From the NCBI GenBank assembly GCA_020740775.1, contig JAHEWK010000001.1, positions 2,418,001 through 2,482,000 on the forward strand: a DNA stretch of 64,000 bases, written 5' to 3'. The DNA is from Ilyonectria destructans. Its lineage: Eukaryota; Ascomycota; Sordariomycetes; Hypocreales; Nectriaceae. The position numbers were made by a program, and so were the translations under genes. Under the pieces are notes generated by a model. The model saw only the letters and a list, made by a program, of their open reading frames with translations, ran no database searches and was not told where the DNA came from. Shown here piece after piece: positions 37,151-48,230 of this stretch (within the stretch, counting starts at the first letter, position 1; every line of letters starts with the position of its first letter).

Positions 37151-39844
37151 CTCGTGATGCTCCCTCTGAGCCTCAGCCTGTGACTCTTACTCTCTCAGCT
37201 CACGCCCCGTGCACACGCCCCCTCGTTGGTTCTTGTCAGGGATTCCCCCTGTTCGGGCCTGTCCCAACCCTGGTCCTGTCTTGCGTCTTTGGCCACCATC
37301 CCCACCCCAATCCTCATCCTCCCGGGCGCTCACTCTCACAATCTCTCTCGCGCGCCGGGCCTGCGCTTCTTGCTACGACGTAGGCTTCCGCTGGGCGTGG
37401 TGGGCGTGGTGGGCTTGCTGGGCGTTGCCGGGGCTTGCGCCATCCTGGCCAACCATCCGTCGTCATCCGTCTCCCTCCATCCGCGCCGCCGCCATCGAAA
37501 CGGTAAAAACCTCTAGGGCGCTGGGTCTCTGGGTATCTGGGTCCCCTTCTAAACCCCCCCCCCCCCCTCCATCGAGGCATCTCCCCCTCCATCCCCTCCA
37601 TCTCCATCCACCCATCCACCTTTCCAGCCCGTTCAACCCATTCCCATCGCATCCCATCCACCCCAATCCCTCCATCCCAGCTCAAGCAGCCCAGCCCTCT
37701 TCGTCCCACTCATCCACTCCTCCACGCCTCCACGCCCTCCCTCCCTCCTCCATCCGTCGTCGCGGTGCCCTCAAACGAGTCAAACTCCAACCGCACAACC
37801 GCAGCCATCATCATCGCGTCCACTGCCACCGCCCGCTGCCACTGCCGCTGGCGCACTAGACCCCGTTTTCCCCATCCACCCCATCCATCCATCCCATCTT
37901 CGACTATCCATTCCATCTTCACCATCATCATCAACATCACCACCACTCACACTCTCTCTTTCCCGGCGCGTCGCAAGCCTTCAAAGGGTCGACAATCGCA
38001 CCCGCGCAAACATCTTGCTGGGCCTGCGCCTTTCGTCTCTCGGCCGGCAGCATCGGGGAGCTGCGCAACGGGCCTTGGGCTCCATCTTTTGCGGGGACCC
38101 GCGCACGCACTGCGCACAGCTTGCTCCATCTTCATCGTCATCATTACCATCGTCGAGTCGCAATCAATCTGTTGCGCCGAGCCGCGCCGCCGTCGCCCTC
38201 GTTTATCTGTGATTGCGCTGCGCTGCCCTTAAGCCTTGCGCTACAGCCCACAAAACGCTGCAATTGCATTGCCCAGGCGCAGGAGCTGGAACCGGAGTTC
38301 CTTGCACACACTCACACTCGGCTACGCTTCGAATCCGCGCCGGGCTCTACAGGTCGCAGCTCACTTCGGGAACGGGGCTGTTTTGTCATCGACCAGCTTT
38401 CTCCACATTCACGCGGCCCTCGGTCGCATTACACTCGCAGCTCGCAGCTCAGCACCTAGCACTTGGCACCCAGCACCCAGTTACCCAGCAGCTTGCGAAC
38501 AAGGTCTAGTGGTGTACCCACTCACCCACTCTCACACCCGTCTCCGCCGCCTCCGCGCCGCCGACGCCTCCGCCCTCTCGCCTGGCCTTGTTTGACCCTG
38601 CTACCTTGTCTACCTACCTCATCTACCTTGCCTGCCTCCCTGCTGGGTCGGATCCCCCGTCAGAGTCCCTGTCTAGGTCCTGGTCTGTCTCGTCTGTCTT
38701 GCCTAAAGGTACCAAGGTACTACTGACTGACTGGTACTGACTGACTGGGGTGCATTTTTTTCCCTTTCTTTATTCCTTTGCTTTTCCTCCGCCGCCATCA
38801 CAACGGCCACCAACCGCCACGGAAACCCAGCGCACAGCCAGTCCGTTCTATTCTTCCCCACTATTAGCACCCAGCACTTGGCATTTGGCACTACCAACTG
38901 CGCGTGCGATTATCCCCGCTTAGCTCCAGCGCTGTTAGCCGCTACCGCGACTACTGCTCGTGCGCCAAGGGCCCCCCCGTACCGCCACTGCCCACTGCCC
39001 TGCTTGCTACCTACAGTATACTACTGCACCATTCCCTCCCACCCCATCGCAAACCCGTCCCATCCACCATCCATCATCATCCATCCATCCACCACAACCA
39101 TCCACTACTACCACCACCACCACCTTCTCCGCCTTCCGCCAACCGCTTCACACCCGCTGTTTCCATCGTCCAACCCTCCATCTGCCTCGTGAGAACACGC
39201 GCTCCGAGACACTCATCGCCGCGACACCGCTTGTTTCGCCCTGCCCGCCTTTGAACTGCGCTCTGAGCAATCGCCGCAGTCGCCGCCGCCGTCGTCGCAC
39301 AACGCGCTCCGCGCCCGCCGCATCCCACTCCATCACCAAGTAAAGGTAATCCATTCATCCAAACATCCCGCCCCAGTCCCCGTTCCCGTTCCCGTCAACT
39401 TCCCCCCGTCCCTCGCAGCCTTGCGTTGCCTTGCGTTCGTTGCCTCGCCTGTCCTTCGCTTGGTTACACATCTTGCACATCTTGCTGTTCGCCGCCGCTG
39501 CCGCTGCCGCCGCTTGCCTTCTCCGGATCTTCTTCCTCTGGTCCCAACGCTACGCCCGGAACCTGGCCCTGAGCTCCGCCACTCTGCTTGAGTCTTGGCC
39601 TGGCCGGCCGAGTCTCATCCGCTTCTCCAGGCAGGTTTCCTCACCCAAGGCCGTCTTATAACCCGCTATTGCCATCCCGCACTCGACGCGCCCTCCCACC
39701 CCCGGCGGCCAACCACATGCGCGATTGACGTCGTTCTCCCGCTGCATCTCCTCCAACCTTCAGCCCAAACATCTCACGACACGTCGCCGTCACCATCCTC
39801 GTTGCTGCCGTCGCCGCCGCTGCTGTTGGCCTGGACGCTCTGCC
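37151..39844 (+). promoter_or_regulatory. CT-rich leader/promoter of the Rsc7-type gene
   Basis: For 2.6 kb upstream of the start codon the plus strand is strongly C/T-rich, with CCATCCATC-type stretches (37580-37700 and 39040-39135), a 14-base C run at 37554-37567, and many short uORFs. No coding frame shows domains. It is read as an extended promoter or long 5' UTR. One GTAAGT at 37020 could be a leader-intron donor, but no matching acceptor can be chosen by eye. Confidence 0.45.
37554..37567. repeat. Homopolymeric C14 tract
   Basis: Fourteen consecutive C on the plus strand inside the CT-rich leader region. It is a potential sequencing or assembly length uncertainty. Confidence 0.85.
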
Positions 39845-42226
39845 ATGTACTCCGCCCAGCAAAGCGGCGCTGATAGTGCGACGATCAATCCCGCCGCCCT
39901 CAACTCACCTGGTATGTTCTCGCCTCCCTGCTACTACCTGCTGTTCGCGCCCACCCCTCCACCATCCTATACAACCCGTTCCCGTCGCTCGTATTGCCCG
40001 CCGCACCCCCGCGTCGCTGTCGCAAAACACCATCGAGGTCTCCTCATGTTTGCGACGCACGCTACCCGCTTCTCTTCCTGATATCCACACTCTTTTGCGA
40101 CTCTGCGCGCACCCGCCTTTCGGTGTTACCGCTGCTGGTCGCCATTACCAGCTTCTTCATCATGCTGACTCGTTTTATTTGACAGACCCCCCGCGTCGTG
40201 GCCTCAAGCGCAGCCGGACCCCGGATCTCTACGACTCGCCGCAACCTGGCGATGACGGTATGTCGGGTGGATCCTGTGTAGCCCGACGCTTCACGGCGCG
40301 TCGCGGTGCACCGTCGCGATGCGCCGTTTGCGCCGACCCGCGAAACTGGCTCCAGCTGCGATTCCGTGTGACATTTCTCATCGTGCTACTTCGCTGCCCG
40401 CAAACTGAATCGAATCGCAAGACTAATAACCGAGGGAAATCGCTGACCATGCTTTGTGTTTTGTAGGTGATTCGAGACCCCTTCGAAAACGAGGAAGACC
40501 GATGAAGTCGCGAACTTCAGGGGGCATCTCCGATGCTCCCGGCCAGGCGCCCGCTGCGAACCTGCCCCAGACAATTCCCCCTCCCCAGACGCCTCAGTCC
40601 CAGAGCACCACGCTGCCTGCGCAGGCTGCCTACACGCCAACCCAGGCGCCACCGAAGACCACACCAACCAAGTCCACCTTGAAGGCTCTCCCAACCGTTC
40701 GAGACCATACGACCGATCAGCTCAATTCGACCGGCGATGAGTACCTCCCGCGTGAGATTGACGAGTTTGGTGAGAAGAAGGTTATGGCCAATGGCACCCT
40801 CCAGGGTGGTCGCGAGTACAAATGCAGGACCTTCCTGGTTCCCAACCGAGGCGACAAGCTCTTCATGCTCGCCACCGAGTGCGCCAGAGTGCTAGGCTAT
40901 CGAGACTCGTATCTGTTATTTAACAAGAACAGGTCCTTGTTCAAGATCATTGCCAGCCAGGCCGAGAAGGACGACCTTGTCCAGCAGGAGATCCTTCCAT
41001 TTTCTTACCGTTCCAGGCAAATCGCAATCGTTACCGCCCGGTCCATGTTCCGCCAGTTTGGAAGCCGAGTTATTGTCAACGGCCGCAGAGTCCGGGACGA
41101 CTACTGGGAAACCAAGGCCCGAAAGCAAGGCTTCACCGAGGCCGATCTCGCCGGAGAGAAGCGACCCGGCGCCACCAAGGCCAGGGAAGCGGCCGAGGCG
41201 GCCCAGAACAGTGTCTTGTTGGCTGGCCCGCATCCAGAAATCGTCTACAGCAACAACCCTGGACCCTTCCCTGGCCCTCCGCAGCCGCACCTTGTTCAAC
41301 CAGGTATGATCGGACCACCACCTGGAAGCACGACAAGAATGCCTGGATTGACTCTTGGATCAGACCTCAGTGACTCCCGGCCGCGTGACTACTCCGGAAT
41401 CCTCAAGACAGGACCCCGCCAGGAGATTACCGGCCCTGCTTACCAAGACCAGACCCGGCCCTCACCTCTCGGCGAACTGAACGCCCAAGCCCACCACGCC
41501 GCCGAGTTCAACCGGACCGTCAACCAGCAGCGGGACATGCGCAACGACTACATCCAGGGAATCTGGCGACGACCCCACGAGCAACCCTCATCCAACTTGA
41601 CCCAGCAGCCCGTAGCGTCGAACGATAGCGCCTCCGTCCCCGCGAGCCGACCGTCACACTCGCCCCATACCACGGCGACTGGTATGTCCCAGCCAGGAAT
41701 GGTATCCTCCCAGAGCCCCCAGATGATGATGACGACGGCACCATATTCTCAGTCCATTAGCGCCCAGAGCAACCTGACGCAGGCTCCCATGAGAGGTATG
41801 GCCCAGTCTCCAACACAGTCAAATACCAGACCAACACCATCCCTCCCAGGCTCGAGCAGCTCCATTTCTCAGGGCACGCCCAGCTACAACTACCAGTCCG
41901 GGCAAAGCATGTGGCCCCAGACCCCCCAGACACCGCAGCAGCACAGCTACGGCAGCTACACCACCCAGGGTCAACAGGCGCACCCGTCGCAATCGCCCGC
42001 TTCCCACCTGCGCCAGCCGAGCTCGGGTCAGATGCAGCCCAACATGCAGTTCCCTGGCATGGCCGGCATGCCGTACGGCGCCGGTCAGAGCATGTACCCT
42101 ACAGATCAAACACCTCGACAGTACATGCCCCAGAGCGCCCCTGGAGGCCCTGCGGTGACACAGGCCTGGTCAGGCCAGCACTCGCCAGCACAGCAGTGGT
42201 GGACTCCTGGCCAGCAGCCACAATGA
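39845..42226 (+). CDS. Rsc7/Swp82-family chromatin-remodelling complex subunit
   Basis: Three coding exons: 39845-39911, 40186-40257 and 40467-42226, with introns of 274 and 209 bp that are much longer than others in the window, give 632 residues. The short first two exons encode MYSAQQSG... and a basic RRGLKRSRTPDLYDSP segment. The third begins GDSRPLRKRGRPMKS, containing an AT-hook-like RGRP core. Residues about 137-265 match the Rsc7/Swp82 domain: EYLPREIDEFGEKKV, KCRTFLVPNRGDKLFMLATECARVLGYRDSYLLF split over the core, then RSRQIAIVTARSMFRQFGSRVI. The remaining C-terminus is a long Q/P/S-rich low-complexity tail. Yeast Rsc7 (Npl6) belongs to RSC and Swp82 to SWI/SNF; filamentous fungi carry a related subunit. 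Which complex this one serves is not decidable here. Splice joins keep the frame at both junctions. Confidence 0.88.
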
Positions 42227-44012
42227 GAACGGAGTGTGTTGAATGACAATGACCGGATGATTTTCACAACGATTTGATATTATTCCTTTTCATTTCTCCC
42301 GGGTATTCTACCTAATCACGCGTTTGCTTTTTTCCTATTTCATATATTATTCAACCGGGAGACTCTAATCCTCTCTTTGGTCCGAACTCCTTCAGTATTC
42401 CTGGATACCCAAGCATACGAATTGGTGGAGAGGCTATGTGCTTTGTGGACCATCAGTCCATTGAAACTGCGTGTAGCATTTGGCCTGGATGGGATAGAGG
42501 AGTCGGTGGTGGGAACACAGGTTTTCGTCGTCGGGTTCGGCTATGGTGGTTTTTTGGGGTCAGGCATGGCTCACAACGCACGTTCTTGTTTTTCACGTTC
42601 GCTTCTTCCGCTCATGTTTGGAGGCATCTTCGGGTTTGGAAAGTTTGTTCCGACGCTTTTTGCGAGGATGCGGTTATATCGGCGGTCGCTTGTGCGTTCC
42701 GGCAGCCATTTGCATAGGCAAGGCATCTTGTACCGGGCTTTTTTGATACCACGTCACCTCTTCGATTCGTTCTTCCCCTCGATTCTTCATTCTTGGTACC
42801 AGGACACAAGTGGTACGACTAGGGAACGAACACCCTCAGCGCCGCCTCGATCGAGTCTGGGTCTCGTTGATGAGGTGGTCTGAAACCTACGGCTGGGCAG
42901 GTTTCCGCAGGTTCTGCCATGGGGATGACCTTGCGGTGTGGTTGGGCTTGTGGCTTAGCCAACATTCCTGGGTCTTGGGCAAGTTTGAAGCATTCATTCA
43001 CCAGCAGCGTTTTATCGCTATGGGCTGGTTTTCTTGTCTTGTCTATCTTGATTGTTTGTCATTGATATTGGTTGGATTCTTGGCTCCCACTTGGGACTTT
43101 CATTGATGTGGCTCGTTTGCTGTGCGGATGGGACATGTGCTTCTTGGTCCCTGGGGTTCATCTTGTCGCGAGAGTGGTTGGCATTGGGACAGGTGGGTTG
43201 GGTTAGGCAATAGGGAATCAATTATTTCATATCTCAAATGCGACACTTCATCTTTTGCAAGCCTCCATCTCTTGTGCCTGTAGCGGAACTGGTAATTGTG
43301 CCTCACTATTGAGACGGCAAGGCTGACGTGAGACGGTACATGGCTCCCAAGTTTCTATATGACTTGTGTCTGGATAACTCTATGCTTGACAAGACCAAAA
43401 GGTCAAAGCAAGTTCATTCGTTCCCATCTCGTCCCTCCCTAGTCAAAAGACACACGAGTTAACCTTGTTTTTCTACCGTGCTCGTCCCACCAGACTCGTC
43501 TCATCTCAACGCCTCGTGCTGCGCCAGCAGACAAACCCTGCCGTGCAACCACCCCCGGAGATCGGCCTCCCGCCATGCGGTTTTCCCATGAGCCTACCCG
43601 TCCCCCTCCCCACGGACGAATCGGGCCCTCCGGAGAGGGAACGTCCCACGAGGACGACGCAGTGGCACAGGCTACCGTGGTGGTCTGGGGAATCGACCAT
43701 GGGAGGAGGGGGGTGTTGCACGTGGCGCCGGGGAGTGCGTTTCGAGTTGAGGAGAGGGTGGGAAAATTCGGACTTCGGAGATCGGGGGTGTCGGTTTTTT
43801 CTCTCTTCTTTTCTCTTCTTTGTACGATGGAGCGCGTGAGGGGGGTTAGGCTGCGGGCTGCTTGTCCTACGGTTGGGTGGTTTTCATGGGAGGTGGAAGG
43901 GATGGAGATATTGAGTAGACGGTGAGGGCGATTGGGTGAACAGGGTTGAATGTAGTCAGTTATGCGGTTGCCAAGCACGCAAAGTAATCCAAAGAGTAGA
44001 ACTGGCGACAAC
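42227..44012. other. Convergent 3' intergenic region, Rsc7-type / Dpb4-type genes
   Basis: 1.8 kb holding the two 3' UTRs. The plus strand is T-rich at 42260-42350. Several frames are open (42377-42883 plus, 43439-44194 minus) but have no domain; the latter is the shadow of the acidic tail of the Dpb4-type gene. No gene supported. Confidence 0.5.
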
Positions 44013-45162
44013 TCAGTCACTCTCGTCCCCATCAAGCGCCTCATCGGCGTCATCTCTGCCCTCCTTCTCCTCCAGCGCATCCTGCGTCTCATCACCACTA
44101 GCCTCACCCTCACCCTCGTCGTCCTCCTCCTCCTCTTCCTCGTTATCCTCGTCATCATCCTCCGGCACGGGCTCCTCGTCTTCCGTCTCCGCATCGTCTT
44201 CGACCTCCGCGGCCGCCGAGGGGTCGACGCGGGCGCGCTTGGTGCGCGGGCCCGAGGCCTCCGAGGCCATGGTCGTGTCGGCGTCGACTTGCGACGTGTC
44301 GGCCATGGAGGTGTCCGGGTCGTCGGACTTCTTGGCGCGGACCTTTTGGCGGTACGAGGTGCGCTTCTCAGTCTGGATGGCGTTGAATTCTGGAGTCACC
44401 GGGTCAGCACAGGGTTACATCTGGATGTGAGGTTTCGCATTCTGCAATTATCCCTGGAAAAGGAACCGTGAGACATACTTGCGAACTCAGCCTCCAGGGG
44501 GGCACGTAGGAAGGAAAACTCGGTGTCTTCGAGGGCTTTGAACACATCGGCGGGAGTTACCGTCTTCTTGCCTGCGTTGACGGTGTTCTCATTTGCGCTG
44601 CAGAACGGGTCAGATAGGTACAGGTGGAAGAGGGACATACGTACTGTGAAGCCAGGTAGCTGATAAAGACGGTAGCACTGTTGCTCATGGCCAGGATGGC
44701 ATTGGCCTGGATCTGTGTGTTGGCCGGTAACACTCCCTTGGCTAGTCTTGTGATTATAGACTTGGGCAATGTGAGGTCCTATCGCTCAGCCGTCAGTAAA
44801 TATTTCATCCCTGTCATCTCACTCCGTCTCTCGTCGTCCCAGTCATCGACTCTTGGGGAAGAAGGAATAGTGCTTACCTCGATTGCTATGGCGTCATTTC
44901 GTTCCTTTTCCTTTTCCTTCTCCCGTTCTTTTTCCTTCTCCTTCTCCTTCTCCTTCTCCTTCTCCTTCTCCTTCTCCTTCTCCTTCTCCTTCTCCTTCTC
45001 CTTGTCCTTCTTCTCAGCGCCTGGTGAGTCCTCAGCAGCCGCAGCCACAGGCTCATCCGCAGCAGGAGCTGGGGTGGGCTCTTTGGGCGGCGTGGCCTCT
45101 ACAGGGACTATACGCGCGGTTGAGACGTCGCTCTTGCGCGACGTAGACTTGCGTGGAGGCAT
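44013..45162 (-). CDS. DPB4: DNA polymerase epsilon subunit D (Dpb4/POLE3-like histone-fold protein)
   Basis: Four exons, 45162-44878, 44778-44645, 44597-44479 and 44389-44013, with introns of 99, 47 and 89 bp, give 304 residues. The N-terminus (MPPRKSTSRK) leads into an Ala/Pro/Glu region and a long alternating Lys-Glu tract encoded by a hexanucleotide array. The histone fold starts at residue 96: DLTLPKSIITRLAKG, then IQANAILAMSNSATVFISYLASHANE and KKTVTPADVFKALEDTEF, the CBF/NF-Y-like pattern of Dpb4/POLE3. After EFAKFNAIQTEKR comes a very acidic tail with an NLS-like TKRARVD. Dpb4 pairs with Dpb3 in polymerase epsilon and, in yeast, in the ISW2 chromatin remodeller. All four junctions keep the frame. 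The acidic tail and KE tract make it longer than yeast Dpb4 (about 196 residues). Confidence 0.9.
44935..45000. repeat. CTTCTC hexanucleotide array encoding (Lys-Glu)n
   Basis: Eleven perfect CTTCTC units (plus strand) in exon 1 of the Dpb4-type gene, flanked by degenerate copies on both sides from about 44900. On the coding strand the unit reads GAG AAG, so each repeat adds one Glu-Lys pair. Array length changes in steps of 6 keep the frame. Confidence 0.95.
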
Positions 45163-47435
45163 GACGGGCGATGGTGGTGAGGGTTGTGATGAGAGACGGT
45201 GATGAGTAGTGTGGCTGAGGGCGCGGTCCAGGGGGGTGCGGAAACGCTGCGAGGAAGCCGATGAGGGGATGCCGCAGGAGTCTCACGTGGCCGAGATGAT
45301 GATAGAGGACGACAATAAGCGTAGAGAGGTGTAAGTTGCGAGCAGTGCGCGTAGAGGCGAGGCAGTGAGGCTCAACTCAAAAGCGATGACCACTCGGTCA
45401 ATCCGTCCTCAACGCGGCGTTGCACAAGTCTGTCTTGTCCAATCCCAGGGTTCGTTGGACCATGCCACGTCCGATCCCGTCCTTCTGAATCCTTCAAATC
45501 CGGTGATCCCCCGGGGGTTCGCGAGGTGTCTTGGACGGCGGCGGAGCGAGTTCAGCGGGCGAGTTGACGATGTTTCCCTTTTAGTGGACTTTGGCGACTG
45601 CAGACGGTGCGTGGGCGAGAGAAGCGCGCGTCTGTGGTCTGTGGGTGGATGTGCGACGCGACGCCGCGCTGTGAGTGGACGGAAGGCGCGTTAAGTGGCG
45701 ACCTTGATTCAACCTCACCCATCCTCACCCACCAGACGCTTGGGGATGAGTTGACGGCTTCTATTTTATTTTCTCGCCAGCAAATCGTGCAATGGCTGCG
45801 TTTCTTGTGACGGATTGGTATGACTAGGCTTTGGAACGCCTAAACAGTTCAAACGGCGCTTTAGTCAAGGTTTGTGTCGATTTCGACAATGCCAGATCCA
45901 TAAACAACCACATGATGGTGCTCGCTCTCCTACGTCAACGTGGAAGTAAGCCACCGTCTCGGATAGCGAATAGCAACCAGAACTCACTGCCACCAAAAAT
46001 CATTCGTATGCTGGTCATAACAGCTAATTAACAAGAGAGCATGCTGACGGAATACAACGCTCCTGCAGGCCTCGTCTCATATCCAATCCCGTAGACGTCC
46101 CCTTGATCTCATCTTCCTCACTAAGCCAACTGCCGATCTCAACCACGATGCCACAGGCCTCCATCCCATTTCCTAGCTCATTAGCCGCGATGCAGGTGCA
46201 ACCCAATGCTAATGGATACGACGCTGATGACGTCTCATGCGGTAATCTCGGGCTCATCATCCACATCCCTGGCCATGCCATAGCTTCAGCCTCGATCCAT
46301 CCATGAAACAGCCACCATTCCTACACCCGCGCCATGACCTTCATCGGCATAATTTGGACACATTTGCCCAAATTTGCAATCCCCATCGTTTTCAATTTCC
46401 TGTCAATGCCAATCTAATTCAGGGCACTGGCATCGTCCGGGCGCTCCCGCGTGCGCGTGGTCTGGCCGTTTCAAGCCCACTCTCCATTCCCCACTCCCAT
46501 CAAACATCAAACCGCCTCCATCGAAACATGTTGTCGAGAGTCTTCCCACCATAGGTTCTAAGCTACCCACACCCCACGCTGGCTGGCCTCATTGCATGCA
46601 CATGTGTGGAGAGTGGCAATCGCAATCTATTTTGCTTTTTTATCGTTCCATTGAATTGAGAGTGTTTTGCCGGGCAAGCTTACTCGCTGCCGGTGCCTAT
46701 TCTGCCTGTTTGTGGACTATTCTATCTGTACAGGTTCTCTTCTTGTCAAGGTTACGGACCCGATTGGTCCTTGCACAGATTTATCCATGCTGAGACCCAA
46801 TTTGTTGGTCTCTGTTATTCTCATACCGCTCGCTCTAAAACCATCATGACAAATAGAAGAAGAAAAAGAAAGTCTCGGGGTATATCCGTCGTAAAAAAAC
46901 AAAAAGACAAAAAGCCACCTCATCCCCGGCCATTGGGCGCCGCCCGTCCAATCACATCCTTCGAAGCATCGAAGGGTTAATGGTAGCTGGCGTGGCCAAC
47001 TCGATTCCCAACTTCCTTCTTCAAGAAGGATAAAAGCAAACTAGACGCCATCATCTTAGGAGAGGTCTTGTAGAGAGTGTGTGCATGTGTGCTTGTGCGT
47101 GTGTGCATGTTTGCGTGTGTGCATGCATCTTCATATTTCGATGCAACGTGGAGCAATGGCTCTACCGGGAGTCGGCGACGGGAGATTTCGATCTCCTTCT
47201 CGGCACATTAAGTGCACGGAGTCTTATCAACATCCCGTCCGAAATCCCTGGTGGTTTTGAAACACGTCTTCGGAGATCACCTCGGCCCCGCATTTCTTGG
47301 GACGGAGGGATTGAGAGAATACGGGGGTTGAAACAAGCCATTGTCTTGTCAGACCCGTTGTCTCTTCACGTCAGTCGACAATGCAAAATGTCGGTCTGTG
47401 AAATTGTAGGCATTCGCTATATCGCTTGCCTAGTT
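45163..47435. other. Intergenic region, Dpb4-type / membrane-protein genes
   Basis: 2.3 kb with no gene seen. The left part is the promoter of the Dpb4-type gene; the right part is the 3' side of the membrane-protein gene. A TG-rich stretch lies at 47076-47128. Short frames (45365-45694 and 46374-46793, plus) have no domains. Confidence 0.55.
47076..47128. repeat. TG-rich alternating purine-pyrimidine stretch
   Basis: Imperfect array of GTGTGCATGT/GTGTGCTT units. Alternating purine-pyrimidine sequence of this kind can adopt Z-DNA. It lies about 300 bp beyond the 3' end of the membrane-protein gene. Confidence 0.7.
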
Positions 47436-48230
47436 TCAACCAATGGCACGGCCAATCTCTGACTGGCGGATCAAAGGCCGGGGTGAGAGGCCACCGAGGT
47501 AAATATCGTCGTCAAAGGACAACCGTGGGGGAGTCGAAATAGAATGAACCCGCTTTTGCCTCCGCATGTCAAGGGACCGGTTAGCTCGGGGTAGGTAGTC
47601 ACTGGACATCCGGGTCAAGGTGTGTTTGTCCGGGTGGTGTCCATGCCAATGGTCGTGATGCCCTGCAACGCTCACGGTGCTGCTTCGGCTGCCACGGGTG
47701 CGACTCGGTCGTGAGGCAGTGGGCGGAAGCTTTGCCAGGCGTGAAGGCTGACGCTTGAGGGTAGGGATGAAGGCATCGTCACCTTGCACAGTCTCGTCGG
47801 TGAGGCCGGGGCGCGAGTTTGGGGCACGGGCGAGGACTGGGGTTGGGGGGACGTCCATGCTGCGCTTGTGCTTAACGGTGTGAGCTGTCAGCTCCTCCGA
47901 TGCTCGAGACTGGCCATTCTGGTATATGATGACACTGGGTGGCTTGCGGATGGAGATGGAGCTCTGCTGGCGCTGATGGTGCTGATAGTCCTCATGTTGA
48001 GCCTCGGCCCGGAAAGCTGCTTGTTCGATGATGGGAGTCTTCTCATCAGCCTTGTCCGTCCTCCATGATTCAATCTCCTCATCATCAATGGGGGTGATGC
48101 CCCTCTTGAGGAAAAGGAAGCGGCGCTGTCGGGACCTGCGGCAGAGGACAGTCGTAATGATGGCGATGAGGCCCACGGGGACCGCCGTCGCAAGAACGAT
48201 GACGAGAATCTTGATTTGGGAGTCGTTCAT
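47436..48230 (-). CDS. Single-pass membrane protein of unknown function
   Basis: Uninterrupted 264-residue frame. Residues about 6-30 (IKILVIVLATAVPVGLIAII and on) form one strongly hydrophobic segment right after a six-residue N-terminus, followed by a basic stop-transfer CRRSRQRRF, so the topology is probably a short outside N-terminus and a cytoplasmic C-terminal domain. The juxtamembrane sequence RGITPIDDEEIESWR has the look of a conserved fungal motif. The rest is Ser/Arg/Pro/His-rich and probably unstructured, with several basic-Ser/Thr sites (for example RMSSDY, RQPSRL). I do not recognise a named family. It lacks a cleavable signal and a GPI site. It stands alone, 2.3 kb from the Dpb4-type gene and at the edge of a 12-kb gene-free region. 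Confidence that it is a gene is good; its function is unknown. Confidence 0.75.
   Translation of the reverse strand: MNDSQIKILVIVLATAVPVGLIAIITTVLCRRSRQRRFLFLKRGITPIDDEEIESWRTDKADEKTPIIEQAAFRAEAQHEDYQHHQRQQSSISIRKPPSVIIYQNGQSRASEELTAHTVKHKRSMDVPPTPVLARAPNSRPGLTDETVQGDDAFIPTLKRQPSRLAKLPPTASRPSRTRGSRSSTVSVAGHHDHWHGHHPDKHTLTRMSSDYLPRANRSLDMRRQKRVHSISTPPRLSFDDDIYLGGLSPRPLIRQSEIGRAIG

Noticed and set aside
44681..45202. Plus-strand frame with (Ser-Phe)n repeat
   Set aside because: It is the antisense shadow of the (Lys-Glu)n tract in the Dpb4-type gene.
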